The notes under the pieces: model-generated | The model's input: only the letters and a program-made list of their open reading frames with translations | Told to the model about the DNA's origin: nothing | The model's database searches: none | Shown here: piece after piece, positions 33,104 through 45,243 of the stretch | Layout of the letters: each line of letters opens with the position of its first letter | Numbering within the stretch: position 1 is the first letter of the stretch | Made by a program: the position numbers and the translations under genes | NCBI RefSeq assembly: GCF_021018805.1 | Contig: NC_086283.1 | Location: 7,143,162-7,207,161, forward strand | Reading direction: 5' to 3' | Source: Prinia subflava | Lineage: Eukaryota > Chordata > Aves > Passeriformes > Cisticolidae | Length of the DNA: 64,000 nt

Positions 33104-36100
33104 GTACTACTTGGAAATACTCAGTTTTCCTTTTCTGCTAGATTTGTGTTAAATGATGTTACACCCCTGATACCAGTGGCACTTACCTGTACTTGGATGA
33201 GTCCGAGGCAGTACAGTTTCGCAGCCCAAGGCTGTACACGTGTGATCTATGTTTACTTTGTATTTTAAAAAGGCACAGGAATGATGATACTAATTAACAT
33301 GAAAAGCAATTTTGACTAACCCACCTTCCCTTCTAGCCACAGCACACTTCTGGCATTGAAAGCTTACCCTGTTGCAGCTGGTGAGACTAACAAAGAATGG
33401 CTCTGCTCCTTGAGTAATCACAAGCTAACCCTGCATGTTTGACTATTAATCTTCAAACTGTGGTACGCTGTTAGGTCTCATCAGGAAGAAAATGAATACT
33501 GGTTAGAATCCCTTTCACACATGCTTGTGAGAGGAATCAAACCGTCAGTGGCACACAGTGTGTTTGGAAGGACACAGACCAGGTAATGCTATCTGTTCCT
33601 CCTTCCAGCATGAGAAATTCCCCTGGGTGCTGTGTGGCTGAGGCTGCTTCTTCAAGGAAAGGTCCTGCAGGAATTACAATAACTATTCTGCACAAGGCCC
33701 TGGGAAGCTGGGGAATATGTTCTTTGAATCCACAGTGCATAAAACACAGTGAATGCTGTGCCTTCCACTCCCTTTCGTGAGCAGGGGGCAGGTCCTGTAG
33801 GGACAGTAAAGAGACAATGAGAGAACTGGATTTGTGCATTGCAATATTTGGTTTCCCTCTGGAGCCATTGGCACTGTTCTTACCTTTTACAACATTGAAA
33901 ATTTTCCACTGCACGCTGCTGCCAGAGTTGAAGAGAGTCCTTCTGCCAGTTGAGATATTCCAGACAGACAGTCAAGAGCTAATATTCTATATAGTGGATG
34001 GCAAGACAACCATTTTCTAATACTCAAGGTATTTTGGTGACTAAGCAAAACTCCAAACCACATATAAATAGGAAATAAATAATAAATTAAGTATTTTTAT
34101 TTAAGAAATTATAACTCTCATCAGAGACTAAATAAGACTACTATGGTTGTAAATGCAGTTCCTTAGTGAAGTGCAGTTTTAATTAGGAAAGGTAATCAAA
34201 GTAGTTCAAAGCTATCTAATCCAGAGAATCATTCAGTGTGTGTGTTCTGCAGCATTTGCTTTGCTTGGGTAATAAACTAGAAAATGCACTTAAGCGCCTG
34301 TGGATATTCAGACTCTCATTAAGTGGCTGCCATGAAGGCAAAACTAGCAGTGATTTATCAGCAGGTTCCTGGCTCTCAGTCCCAGGCACTCAGATCTGAT
34401 CTAATTCAAGCAACATGGATGAGTGAAAGCTATGCAGTTCAGACTTTCTATATTCTCACCTTCTTTTTTCGCACCAAAGGGGGGCTTAGTATGTTCCTTC
34501 GAGTCACCTCATGATTTCCCCATGTGTCACACTCCTGTCCCAGCCATCAGCTCCCATGACGTGCCCAGTCAGCGTGCCTCCTCCAGCTAGGTGCCCCGTG
34601 TCTGCTGCCCTGCACCCCTGCTTAGCAGGGACTTTTTCACACCACCAGAGGTTGTGGGAGGCTCTTTCTCCAGTTGGAGGCACATCTTTGCCGTCTACAT
34701 GCTTGTCCCCCCTCTCTGTGTTGCAATGATATTTCCTTCCTGTGTCTTGTTTTCTTTCTTTTATTTTCCTTTTTCATCTTCTTCTAGTTCTCCCTTATCA
34801 GTCTTCTAAGGAAAAATATGTGTTGAGCTGCCCATCAAAATACTATTTGCATGAAATTAAACATGACGATATTTCAGCACTCTGATGGGGCTGTTCTGGG
34901 CCAAATTGTGTGCTGAGGTGACAGAATGACCTGCTTTGCTGTTGTGTAATAGAGTTAGTACACAGCTTTTGTTTCTTTAAAAATTATTCTTCTCACAAGT
35001 CATACTTGGAATTTTTATATTAAGAAAGGTCCAAAAAAGAAAATACTGTGCATTCACCTACGATGCTAGTTGTAATTAAGAAATAAGGATTGATTTCATT
35101 GTGTTTCATTTTGATGTATCATTTAGGGGCATTTTAGTTGTCTGTAGATAACTGTGACTCTGAACTGGCTTTGGTGGATCCTTTCTGCCTATTATGTGTG
35201 AGTGTGTGAAGGCTGGCTCTGTCCCAAGACTGAGGAGTACCCTACAGCAGCAACACTAATATAATATCAATTATAAATATTCCAATTCTGTGCTTACAAG
35301 TGAAATTTAGTGCTTCCCTAATTAGGTGGGAACAGTTGATGGTCCTAGTGCCATATGTACGGCTGCTCCTGCAAAAAGTGGAAAGACAGAGGAGGGATTT
35401 GGAGTTAAAATTTTGTTAGTGCAGTGGAGTATTATTCTTTTGCAAGAGTAGTAACCCATTTTCTGCTGTAGAAAGTGATAGTCAGCATACCAAAAACTGT
35501 CTGTTGAAAATGGCATCCTAGCCTCTATTCTTTCATCTGATTTTATAATTAATATTTTGAGACTGGAACCTTTCCTGTGCTTTGAGGCAATTTGAACAGT
35601 TAGAACTTTGGAGAAACTGAAACAGACAAAGAAGCTGTTATCAGATCCTTCTATACCACTTAAAAATCACTCCATTTGGTAAAGTGATTTGCAGCCCTTC
35701 TGCTGTGTTTTTCATTTTGTGGAAGAATGTAATATTTTTATGGGCATTTCAGGTCTGTATAATATCACTGCCTCAAAGAAGTGTCTCTGGGTAGTGCAGT
35801 CTGATGAACACCTATGTTATGTGTAGGTGTGTTTAGGTTTGTGTGTGTGTACATGAGTGTATGGATATATGTAAGCGTGTGTGTACACGGGCACATAAAA
35901 TATTTTAAAAGCACAACCTGTAGGTATCAGCCCAAACCGCAGAGTTGTAGTCTGGATTTCTGTAAAGCTCATGAGTGTAAAAAATCTGGAATATAGTTCA
36001 ATTCATTATAAAGGTAAAAGTTGGCTTCAGAGTTCAAACCTGAGCTTCCAGAAAGTTTAGGGAATATTCAGATCCAAGGTGCTGTTTAGAATCCATCCCT

Positions 36101-36966
36101 GTGTTAAAAGAAAATCCCCAGCCTTTAAAATAGTATTTTATTCATGTGTTATTGCTCTTTTTTTTTTCTGTTCATCATCTTTATTTCCCTAGACAGCATC
36201 TTTCTGTTTAGCTGATATTTCAAAATGACCATTTGTGAGAATGTTGTCATTCTTGTCTTGAGACTAATTCCAGAATTAATACATTCTGTTTTCAATACTT
36301 GTTACAGTATTACCTTGCAAACAGAGTTATATAGGTCTTTCCATTGCACTTTTAAATAAGCAAGGTTTTTCTGAGTAAAGTAGTAAAAGGTTACATTCCC
36401 CTATGCTTTATGACACCATGTGTATTCACAGATAAAGAGCAAGTTCTGAAATGATTCTGTGGATAGCTCTATAAAACTGATGGCCCAGTTATAATTAGGC
36501 AATCCTGCTTGAATTGTGAAAATTTAAACCAACATCTTCTGAATTGCTTTGTAGCTAAATCAGACAGTCACACAGCACAGTATCTAGCTCAGAGTTGAAA
36601 ATGGAACAGAATTAAACATCTGTCATAAGCACGGACCTTAAATGGTAGTGTGTAAAATGAACCAGTACTACTTGTTTTCTTCTGTTTTGCTGAAGGCTAA
36701 TGTGAATTCGTATTTGGCTTTCCTGACATGGATTTTCAGCCTGTGTGTCATCTTCAGATTGAAGGTTCCCAGAAGATACCTAAGTTCTTACCATGACTCT
36801 TACTAATTGTACATTTAAGTCACTTTTTTTGAAAAAAACAATCCTGCTGGAGCTGACTAGCAATCATTCATGCTCTATTATCTTGATGCAGAATTTGCAG
36901 GGCTGTTCAATGGATAGGGACCGTAACTGGATAATGTCTGTAATATTATGTAATTTTCCTGTGTAG
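33104..36966 (+). other. COL25A1: COL25A1 intron (3.9 kb)
   Basis: Mostly AT-rich. A GC-richer, pyrimidine-rich patch lies at about 34500-34760, and a TG-rich stretch at 35825-35890. No repeat family or gene was recognised; open frames at 33537-33914 and 34511-34809 show no domain. It ends CCTGTGTAG. Confidence 0.65.
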
Positions 36967-37011
36967 GGTGAACCAGGCCTTCCTGGGCTTCCTGGACTCC
37001 CTGGAATAAAG
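36967..37011 (+). CDS. COL25A1: COL25A1 exon (GEPGLPGLPGLPGIK)
   Basis: A 45-bp exon encodes GEPGLPGLPGLPGIK, five perfect triplets and the same as the human segment as I recall it. The repeated GLP triplets are proline-rich, and proline in the Y position is the usual substrate for prolyl hydroxylation. Donor GTAAAT. It is the last exon before the 13-kb intron and the last of the six inside the inverted LTR pair. Confidence 0.94.
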
Positions 37012-39222
37012 GTAAATAAATTGTAGTACCTGTTGTAATGGGTGGGAACACCACAGAGAGGGGGGAAATGCAAGAATGTGGCTCAACTGGGTGTAATGTA
37101 CTTGTCTTACATCTTTTTCTGTGTCTCTGGTATTAAACTGGGTTTTTTTAAGAAAGGTCTCACATGGAAAATTGATTAAGTGTCTATGAGCAGACAAACA
37201 GTATATCTTACATTAAAATCTGAGGCAGAATATTTTAGTTATTTATTTTAAAAATCTAAAATAGTAGAGGTTTTTATATTTTTTTTTCTCTAATGGAAAA
37301 GTCTTGTCATCAAAGTTTTACTTGGTTTCCACTTCGATGTGTGCTTTCCAGTAGCAATATTCTACTGAATTAACCAAGCCTCCAGCCAGAGAACTGTATT
37401 AATTATACACAGGCAGTGGAGACCTGGCTCTGTTAACAAAAATACTCTGTGCTCCATTATACTGCAGTGATTTCCACTGAGAAGTCAAAATGTTTTAATA
37501 ATATTCCAGTCAGTGTTAGCAGCGGTCCCTGACACAACACCTGGTTTAGTCCCTGGCTTACAGTTTGTCTGGAATCTTTAGGTAAGTTGATACAAAAGAC
37601 ACATAGTTGGTTTAGTTCTAGCATAAGTGATTAGATTGGGAGCTGCAGACACTTGCACAGTTTGAGCTGCAACTGTGTGATTCTGCACAGAGTAAGCAGA
37701 TTCACATATCCTCAGTGAGCACACATCAGAAAGGCTACTTTTCTTTTGTGTCAAAGACAGTCCTTTCAGAAAACAAAATCTCCTTGAAACTTTTTCATTG
37801 CATTCCAGCATGGGCCTGTGTATGTCTCAAGGAGAAAGTTTGTAGGATTTTTCCCCATAACAAGTAAGATAAGTCAGAGACTAAACTCTTGTCCACTGTG
37901 GTAGGATTCAGGATTTATCTCATGGAATGTAACATTTGCAGTGATTTTCTCAAGGGACCTGTGAATTGCCACAGTATAAAAGCATAATAATCCTTTTGTG
38001 TTACTAGTGAATTATGGGAAAAAACTGAATATGCGTATTAGATTTTGTGTGTTGTAACAGCTTAAAATATAGTTCCCGTGGAGGTTGTTCATTTTCTGCA
38101 AGAATAAATGCTAGACTGAGTAGTGAAGATCATGAAGGAGAAGAGTCTTGTGCGATTAAACTGTTTTTATAAGGGCCTTTGGCAGAAATCCCTATTCTGT
38201 TTGCTTTAATAGTGAGCAAAGGGGTAGCTCAGTTGGAGGTCAGTGGGGCACTTGCCTGAGGCACTCATCCCAGGGACACTTGCCAAAAGCAACTGGAGCT
38301 GTGGCTGGTCTTTGGGGTTTCCATGTTCATGCAGACCACATGTCCATGTATATAACCAGTAAATAAAAAAGTCTCCATCTCAGTGGTTGCTCTGGGAAAA
38401 TTATTTGTTGGCAATAAGAATGGCTCAGAAGGGCAGCTTCCAGAATCACCTGAAAGACAAAATGTGAAGTGAAAAACAGTGGAAGTGTGGGAGTTTTGCC
38501 CAGTGAAAATTTGTTTCCAGATTGAGTGGATACAGTAGAAAAACTGTGCAGTTGCCTGCAGAGCAAAATTAAATAGTTTGATCAAATATTAATCATTTAG
38601 GAAAATACTTTCTCCCGTTTAAAATCCAGTCCCTGAGGGAGACTGGTGGTGTTTCAGTGAAGAAATACCATCTAGTGAATTCTGCACTGAGGTGGCTACC
38701 TGCGACCTGGATGGTGACGAGGAAGTAGAGTGCGTACAGAACAGGGCGAAGCATATCTGGTCACATCAGAATTACAGGATGGTTGCTGTTCATTTCAAGG
38801 CATTTGTAAGCTCTGTTTTATTAAGCAGTCTGTAGCAAAACCCCCTAGATTCTTCTAAGTCACTGAGATTATGTCTGTTGCATGAGAAGTGGTAGCAGAA
38901 ACCAGAGAACAGCTGGAGTTAGGAATATGGGCACTCACCAACAAAGGAAAAGTAGCATTTTTCCCCCTTTTCTCACTGTCCTTTTTCGCAAAAATTTATG
39001 TACCACCATGGTAAGATTATTACGTCGACTTCCAAAAACAGCATCAATGTTATCTCATGGAGAAACAAATTTCGAGTGATCTGGTGTTGATCAAAAGCTG
39101 CTTTGAAATAGCAGTGACAAGATGAGAAGCTTGAGCATGGGGGAAACTCAGTTGTCTGGACTCAGAATCAGTTGGTGCTGTCATCTTGTACAAAACCAAG
39201 AGGAATCTTACTTGGAGCAGTG

Positions 39223-39498
39223 ACTTCTTCTTTCCTTTTCTTTTTTTTTCTTTTTTTTTTTTTCTTTTTTTTCTTTTTTTTTCCTTTTTTTTCTTTTTTT
39301 TCTTTTTCCTTTTTTCCTTTTTTCTTTTTTCTTTTTTCTTTTTTTCTTTTTTTCTTTTTTTTTTCCTTTTTTCTTTTTTCTTTTTTTCTTTTTTCTTTTT
39401 TCATTTTTCTTTTTTACTTTTTCTTTTTTCTTTTTTCTTTTTTCTTCTTTTTTCTTTTTTCTTTTTTCTTTTTTTCTTTTTTTTCTTTTTTCTTTTTT

Positions 39499-39544
<46 letters not shown>

Positions 39545-39592
39545 CTTCTTCTTCTTTCTTTTTTTTTTGTTTTTCTTTCTCTCTTTCTGGAG
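39223..39592 (+). repeat. Long polypyrimidine (T-rich with C) tract
   Basis: About 370 bp of almost pure pyrimidine on the + strand, mainly CTTTTTT-type units of 6-9 bp, ending in a homopolymer T run of more than 40 at about 39500-39544. Purine breaks are rare: single A near 39402 and 39416, and G near 39569. The low-complexity open frames here (Phe/Ser on +, Lys/Arg on -) are not genes. The tract lies about 11 kb upstream of the intron's true acceptor. Confidence 0.95.
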
Positions 39593-42500
39593 TGATCCTT
39601 GTTGTTTGTTACAATTTTTTTCTGGGATTTTGGGTTCTGTTCCCATGTGGACTTTATAAAATTCTCCAAGATATGTCTTTGCTATTCTGTCTTAATAGTG
39701 ATATGTAGTAGTGGTATAACATAAAGACATAGCAGAAACTTCTGGCAGTGTCATTGCAACATGTAAGAACTTGTTACAAGATACAAGTTTCCATAAGGGA
39801 AATTTTTCCTAACAAACAGATTATACCATTCTCATGCATTTGCATGCCAGCCCAGTAGCTGTTGGCAGAGCTTTATCAAGCTTTTTCCAAACTTTGTGAG
39901 AGGTAAGGGAAAAGTCAAGATATAGCTTTATTCTACACATTGAAGATTCCTGGATGTAGTTCTTAAATATCAAGTCCCCTTTTCCTTAAATCTGTTAGTT
40001 GAACATTATATTGCTTCCTTGTGAATGTTTCTCTGCAACGGCAGGCTGTATTAAGAAATGTTTTAGGTAACTGTGCACATGCACAGCACTCTTCACAAAA
40101 GCTAAACTAACCTGTGCAAACACAAATGCTGTGCCAGGCAGTTGGCCAGATCTCTCCAGCTACAGCTTGTCTTTCTTCCCGTGGTTGAACAAGCTTCCAA
40201 AGACATTCAGCCCTCTATGCTTCAACATCCATAAAGGAGTAATGAAAGCTAATCACTGAGAAACTTTCAGCTTCTTATAATGCCATTTCAGTTAATTAAT
40301 CAATGTTCCTGGGAACCTGGAAGGACTTGGCTGAATGTGATACTGCAGTGTGAATGAGTGGCAACATTGGACAGACATACAAGTGTTATATCTGAATTCA
40401 GGGTATGCAGCAGGGTCTTTTATTACTTACTTTTCTGGACCCATTCCCTATGCACATGCGGATGTTTTGGGAGCTCTTCCTGTTCCTTTTCGTTCTCTCC
40501 TCCTTTGTCAGTTGGTGCCATGGAGGAAACACAAGCGCAGTCAGTTATTTCCAAGACAGTGAAGAAGCTGTCTGTGACATACTGGAGAAACATTTCTCGA
40601 GCACCTGTTGCTGTTCAGGAATGGCTGGAAACTTAATGAGCCCTGACTGTGTTCCACCTAAACTCAGAATATTAACTCATCGCTCTACTATCCCCCAGCC
40701 GATGCCAAGCAGACACAGAAGCCTGTCTGTGAAACACAAACTTCATATATCCGTTTTACCTCATAACTTTTGCAGGAAGATACCTACAAAGCAGCACTTG
40801 CTTACTGTAATGGAAATCATGCATGCCCTCATTCACTGTAATGTCAGACATCTCTCAAATCTCCTGCATTGCATTTTCTGGAATTTGGCCTGTACAGTCC
40901 TCAATTTCTTCACTGCAGGGAGAAGCCTTCACAAAACACAAGCCTCTTCTCAGTAACAGCATTTTTTGCAGGATCTAGATTTTTCATGGTATTTCTGCCA
41001 TTTGTCCCTCAGTTTTTAAAACAAATACTGAACTACAGCACATATAAATTTTTATCATGTTCAAGAAAACTGAACCGTTGAGCGGTTTAGCATGAGAAGA
41101 GAAAGGTTTCTTAGCCCTTCTGCTTTTGGGAAGTATGGAAAGTTTTCTGTGTTTTAAAATTCAGTGGAAGTGGCTGAGTCAGTAGACTTGCCAGTATGTA
41201 GTGTCTTGAATCTTTCTATACAGTTACTTTGGACTAACTTCCCTGGGACTGTGCCTGAGCAAGGTTTCAGAAAAACTTGCATAAGGATATGGGAATTTAA
41301 ATCAATTTTATATCCTTTTATTTTTGTTTCTGTGAAAGCAAAAGCGGTTCTAATTTTTTCTGTACCTAATTTTTTTTTCTATACCTACTCAGAGATCTTA
41401 TCCTGTAAAAACTAAAAGACTCTTTGCTCCACAGAATGTATTTTTTAAGGTCTAGAAGACTTGATACTACTTTCACCCAGTTAGTTCTGTTAGAAAAGAG
41501 AAATTTTGGAGGAAATGAGAGAGAACTTTCCAGCTGGATGCATAGAATTTAGTCTCCTATTTAAACTCTTGTAGAAAAGAGAGCAACTGTGGTTGAAGCT
41601 TAGATGTTTAAGTGCTGCTCTTACCATCTGGCAGCAAAATGGAAGGAAATCTGAAGTGAATAGTAGTTCTAAGCATTTTGGTTTGGAGTCAAGGCCATTT
41701 ACTGCCTATAGGAAAGTTTGGTAAGTTCCCCTCTTCTCCCAGGAGTTCTTAGGAAGGCAGTTCACATTTTCCTAATACATTTTTCCTTTTCTGTGTTTCC
41801 ATTCTTCTTCCTGTTTTTATTCCTTGATGGTGTTAACAGGAAACCTGCAGGGTCTCTATCTCTCTTTCTCTCCCTCTCCCCCCCTCTGCAGGTTCTAGGT
41901 GTAAATGCGGACTGATCTAAAGAAGTAGGGCTTAGTACCCACCTTTGGTGGGCTGGGTTTCAGAGGTATCTCTGCATTGGCAGGTAACATACACGACATG
42001 ACAGTGCAAGATGTCTTGAGTATTCGCTTTCCATAATGGAAGTAGATATACAAACATGTATCTGTGTACTACACATCTAGCTTTGTTCATTCATTCTTAG
42101 CTGCCTGCTTTCCATATGTTATGGCAGTTGCATAGGGTAGACGTATAATTTCTCAGAACTGATTTTGAGAATCAAGGCCAGAAAATGAAATCATCATTAA
42201 CATTGGATGGTACGCATGTGTCAGGGTGCTTATTTGGGTGTTCTTTGGGATAAATACTTCAAGTTCTTATTAATTTCTCAGAAACTATTTACTCCAAATC
42301 TCTTCTGTTCTGAAAAAAGCTAAAACATAAGGAACTGAAACACAGAATGTTGTTTCCTCTAAAGCTATTAATAGCTGGAAGACTGAGCTTTTAAGAACTA
42401 CTTCACAGCATATGTTTTATAGCTTAGCGTAATTTTTCATCGTACAAAAAAAGTGCAAATCAAAAATTTTGAAAGCAGCTGAATAATGTCAGAATCCAAC

Positions 42501-43959
42501 ACCTTACTGTGTTCAGAAATCAAGTATTTTGTCATTCACAAAGAAGACTTGACATCAGTAATCTGGAATTATTTTTCAAATACAATATTTTATAATATCA
42601 GAAATGAGGACATGCAATAAAGCTCCTTACCTTTCCGAAGAGCAACTAAATTCCTTAGATTTGTCATGTCTTTTTTAACAGAAACAATTTGGGGCCAAAC
42701 TCTTCATCATTTAGCATTTTGGTCATAGAGAAGAATTAAAAATCGGGTGCTCATTAGAAGCGTTTTTATTGTATCCTCAAAAATAGTTACCATGCCGACT
42801 TGAATTACAATTAGCCTTAAAGTAAGAAGTCCCTTACATGATTAATGAATGCAGAATTAATCAGAGTCGTTACTGGTTCTGATAGCACTCTCCCAAAGCA
42901 ACATACTTTCTAAGCAGACAGAACTTAAAAGCAAGAAGAAAATTAGGCTCACTAAAAAGCAATATATGTCATACAAAGTGAGGCGTGTTGTGAAACCTCA
43001 GGGTTCCAGCCAGGTTGTTTAGCCAGGTTTTACTTCCCTAACTCCAAATGAATCACAAAGTCTAAATACGCGTTTGGAAATTCTAAACCACAATTGTTTT
43101 TCTAAGTTTAGAGAACGATTAGGGAGTAAAGATATTGTTTCAAATGCGATGAGTGAGCCAGACAACCTGTTTTAACTGGCAATTTCTGGAGCCAATTCTA
43201 AAGTGATATGAAAAGCCTTAAGAAAGACCTTATAAAATGGGTTAGGGTTATTTTTTATTTTTATCAGATTTCCTTGTACCTTGTTAATTTCCTTCTTAGG
43301 AGCTGAATACTGTAGACATCCTGAGAGGAAAATTCCCATGGACATAAGGCTATATATAAAGTCCCTCTAATGCCCTTCGCTGTGACAAAGTACTCTCTGA
43401 CTTGTATAATCTAAGGCCAGCTGAGTTTCTGAGAAATTGCTTCACTGGAACTCAGTGCTGCAGACAGAGGCAGGGCATGAGCAAGCACAGCTCCACAGAA
43501 CACCATGGATTGCTCTGTTACAGGATCCTGAGAGTCTGGCCCTCGCTCCTCTCCAGAGTGGAGGAGTTGCAGTATTTTGCTTAGATAGAGACCTCAAAAG
43601 CAAAGTCTTTTAGGAAGCAGATGGCAACTTCCAGGAAATCAGCACAGGTACCCATGAACCAAATCAAATTTATTACAGCTTCATAGCTGTTCTCCAAATT
43701 GTCTTGCAGCTGAGTTTGGGGTCTTTTTTGATAGCTCTTCTATATATCCCCACCTTTGCAGGATTCTTTCTGTAGAGTTAGGCAAGGAAAGGGCATCATA
43801 CTGTTTTTGTTTTAAGTATGCTCATAGGTGAGCCGGGGTAAAACTGAAGACAATCACTGGTGTCTTGATGTGATTTAAATTAGGACCCTTCCACATCAGT
43901 CCTTGTCAGAAAGGAACTCTGGGGTCTCCCAAGTCTGTGACTCTTGAAGAATTTGCATG

Positions 43960-43964
43960 CTGGC
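43960..43964. repeat. Target-site duplication of LTR copy 2 (left)
   Basis: CTGGC directly before the LTR is repeated directly after it at 45329-45333. Five bases is the length commonly described for class III (ERVL-like) insertions, but this alone does not fix the class. Confidence 0.8.
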
Positions 43965-44100
43965 TGTCATGGGTTGGCACTGGCCAGATGTTAATGCACT
44001 TATGAATATATGTTTTTTCTCTAACAACTCCTGTGGGATGTGATCAGGAACAGAGCAGAGCAGGCTTAAATCTTGAAAACAAAAAAAAACCTACTAAAAC

Positions 44101-44106
44101 TTTATT
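44101..44106 (-). terminator. LTR copy 2 poly(A) signal
   Basis: TTTATT on the + strand is AATAAA on the minus strand, at the same relative place as in copy 1. It is antisense to COL25A1, so it should not affect that transcript. Confidence 0.55.
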
Positions 44107-45192
44107 AATTACATAAGAACAGGGACAGAAATACTCTTAAACACACACAGAGACAGAAATAAAAACTTCTTAGAACATTTCTTCTTCCAGTTTCTACTTC
44201 TCTACTCATCACTTTTCACAGACTAACTTTTGGGTTTTAGATCAAACAATCACCACTCAAAAAAAAACTAATCTTCAATTCAGCAAGGGAGAGAGGAGTC
44301 TCTCTGGCACCACAGACTGTTCTCCAGAACACACAGGTCTACTCCTTATGTGTTCCCATGTCACCCATGGCACCGCCCAGAGAAGTCTGCCAGGGTGACT
44401 CTCTCTTTTTCTTATGTCCAGCGCTCTCACCGCTGTCTCATAGGCCAAAACTACATACAGGGCTTTTTAAGGATGCTGCATGCCGAGCTCTCCCCTTTTT
44501 ACCCAGGGGCCGGGGTTCCAGGAGCAGGTCTGCCCTGAGGGCAGAGGGCGCCACCTCACTCTCTCCCTCTTTTTTCTGCTCGCTCCACTCTTCAAGTGCC
44601 AGTCACTGTAGCAAAAGCAAGGGCAGCTGCATCTACTCAAAAATGCAGTTTATGTTCAAAAGAGACTTAAGTTCAGTCCATGGCTGACATTATGCAAGAG
44701 AAGTCTAGCTCAGAAGGCTACTCCTCTCATTCTTCTATCGGGTTCTTTCTAATCATGCTTTATCATCTCAGTCTCAGGCCGCTTCCCTCTCTCCGAAACC
44801 ACCAGTCATGAGAATCAATGTCTAAGAAAAGTTTCTTTCTGCCAAGCAAGGGTTAACAGTTTTTTCTCGGCAGGGTGCAGGCTCAGGCACTCCCAGGCTC
44901 GGCAACCCCCACCTGGCTCGGCACCTTCTCCCGGAGTTTGGGGGGGGGGGGTGTGAGCACACACAGAAGGCACTTCTACAGTTTTCCACCCCTCCATCCT
45001 GGCTGGGGCAGCTCAGTTCCAGTCCTGTCCCTTCTCTTCTCCCCCCCCCCCGGGGGCTCCGGCTTACCTGAGCCCCACCACGTGTTTCCCCTCCCCCACC
45101 CAGCCTCGTGGCTGGGCAGGGGAAGGAGGCTGGAGACGTCTCTCTGCTGAAACCGGGATCTGAAAAAGAGGCCGAACCCCCTAGACTCCTGC

Positions 45193-45243
45193 TTTTAACT
45201 CTTTGTGTCCTCAGAGGCGTGTCCAAACCTCTGAGTGACCAAT
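45193..45243 (-). promoter_or_regulatory. Putative LTR promoter of copy 2 (minus strand)
   Basis: CCAAT on the + strand (45239-45243) and TTTTAA (45193-45198) are the complements of the boxes in copy 1, with the same spacing. Transcription would run antisense to COL25A1. Activity is inferred. Confidence 0.45.

Noticed and set aside
34500..34760. GC- and pyrimidine-rich patch considered as an LTR fragment or CpG island
   Set aside because: No TG...CA ends, no duplication of flanks, few CpG and no recognisable motif.
39172..39708. Phe-rich and Lys-rich open frames of 150-180 codons on both strands
   Set aside because: They are translations of the polypyrimidine tract and its complement, without any non-repetitive protein content.
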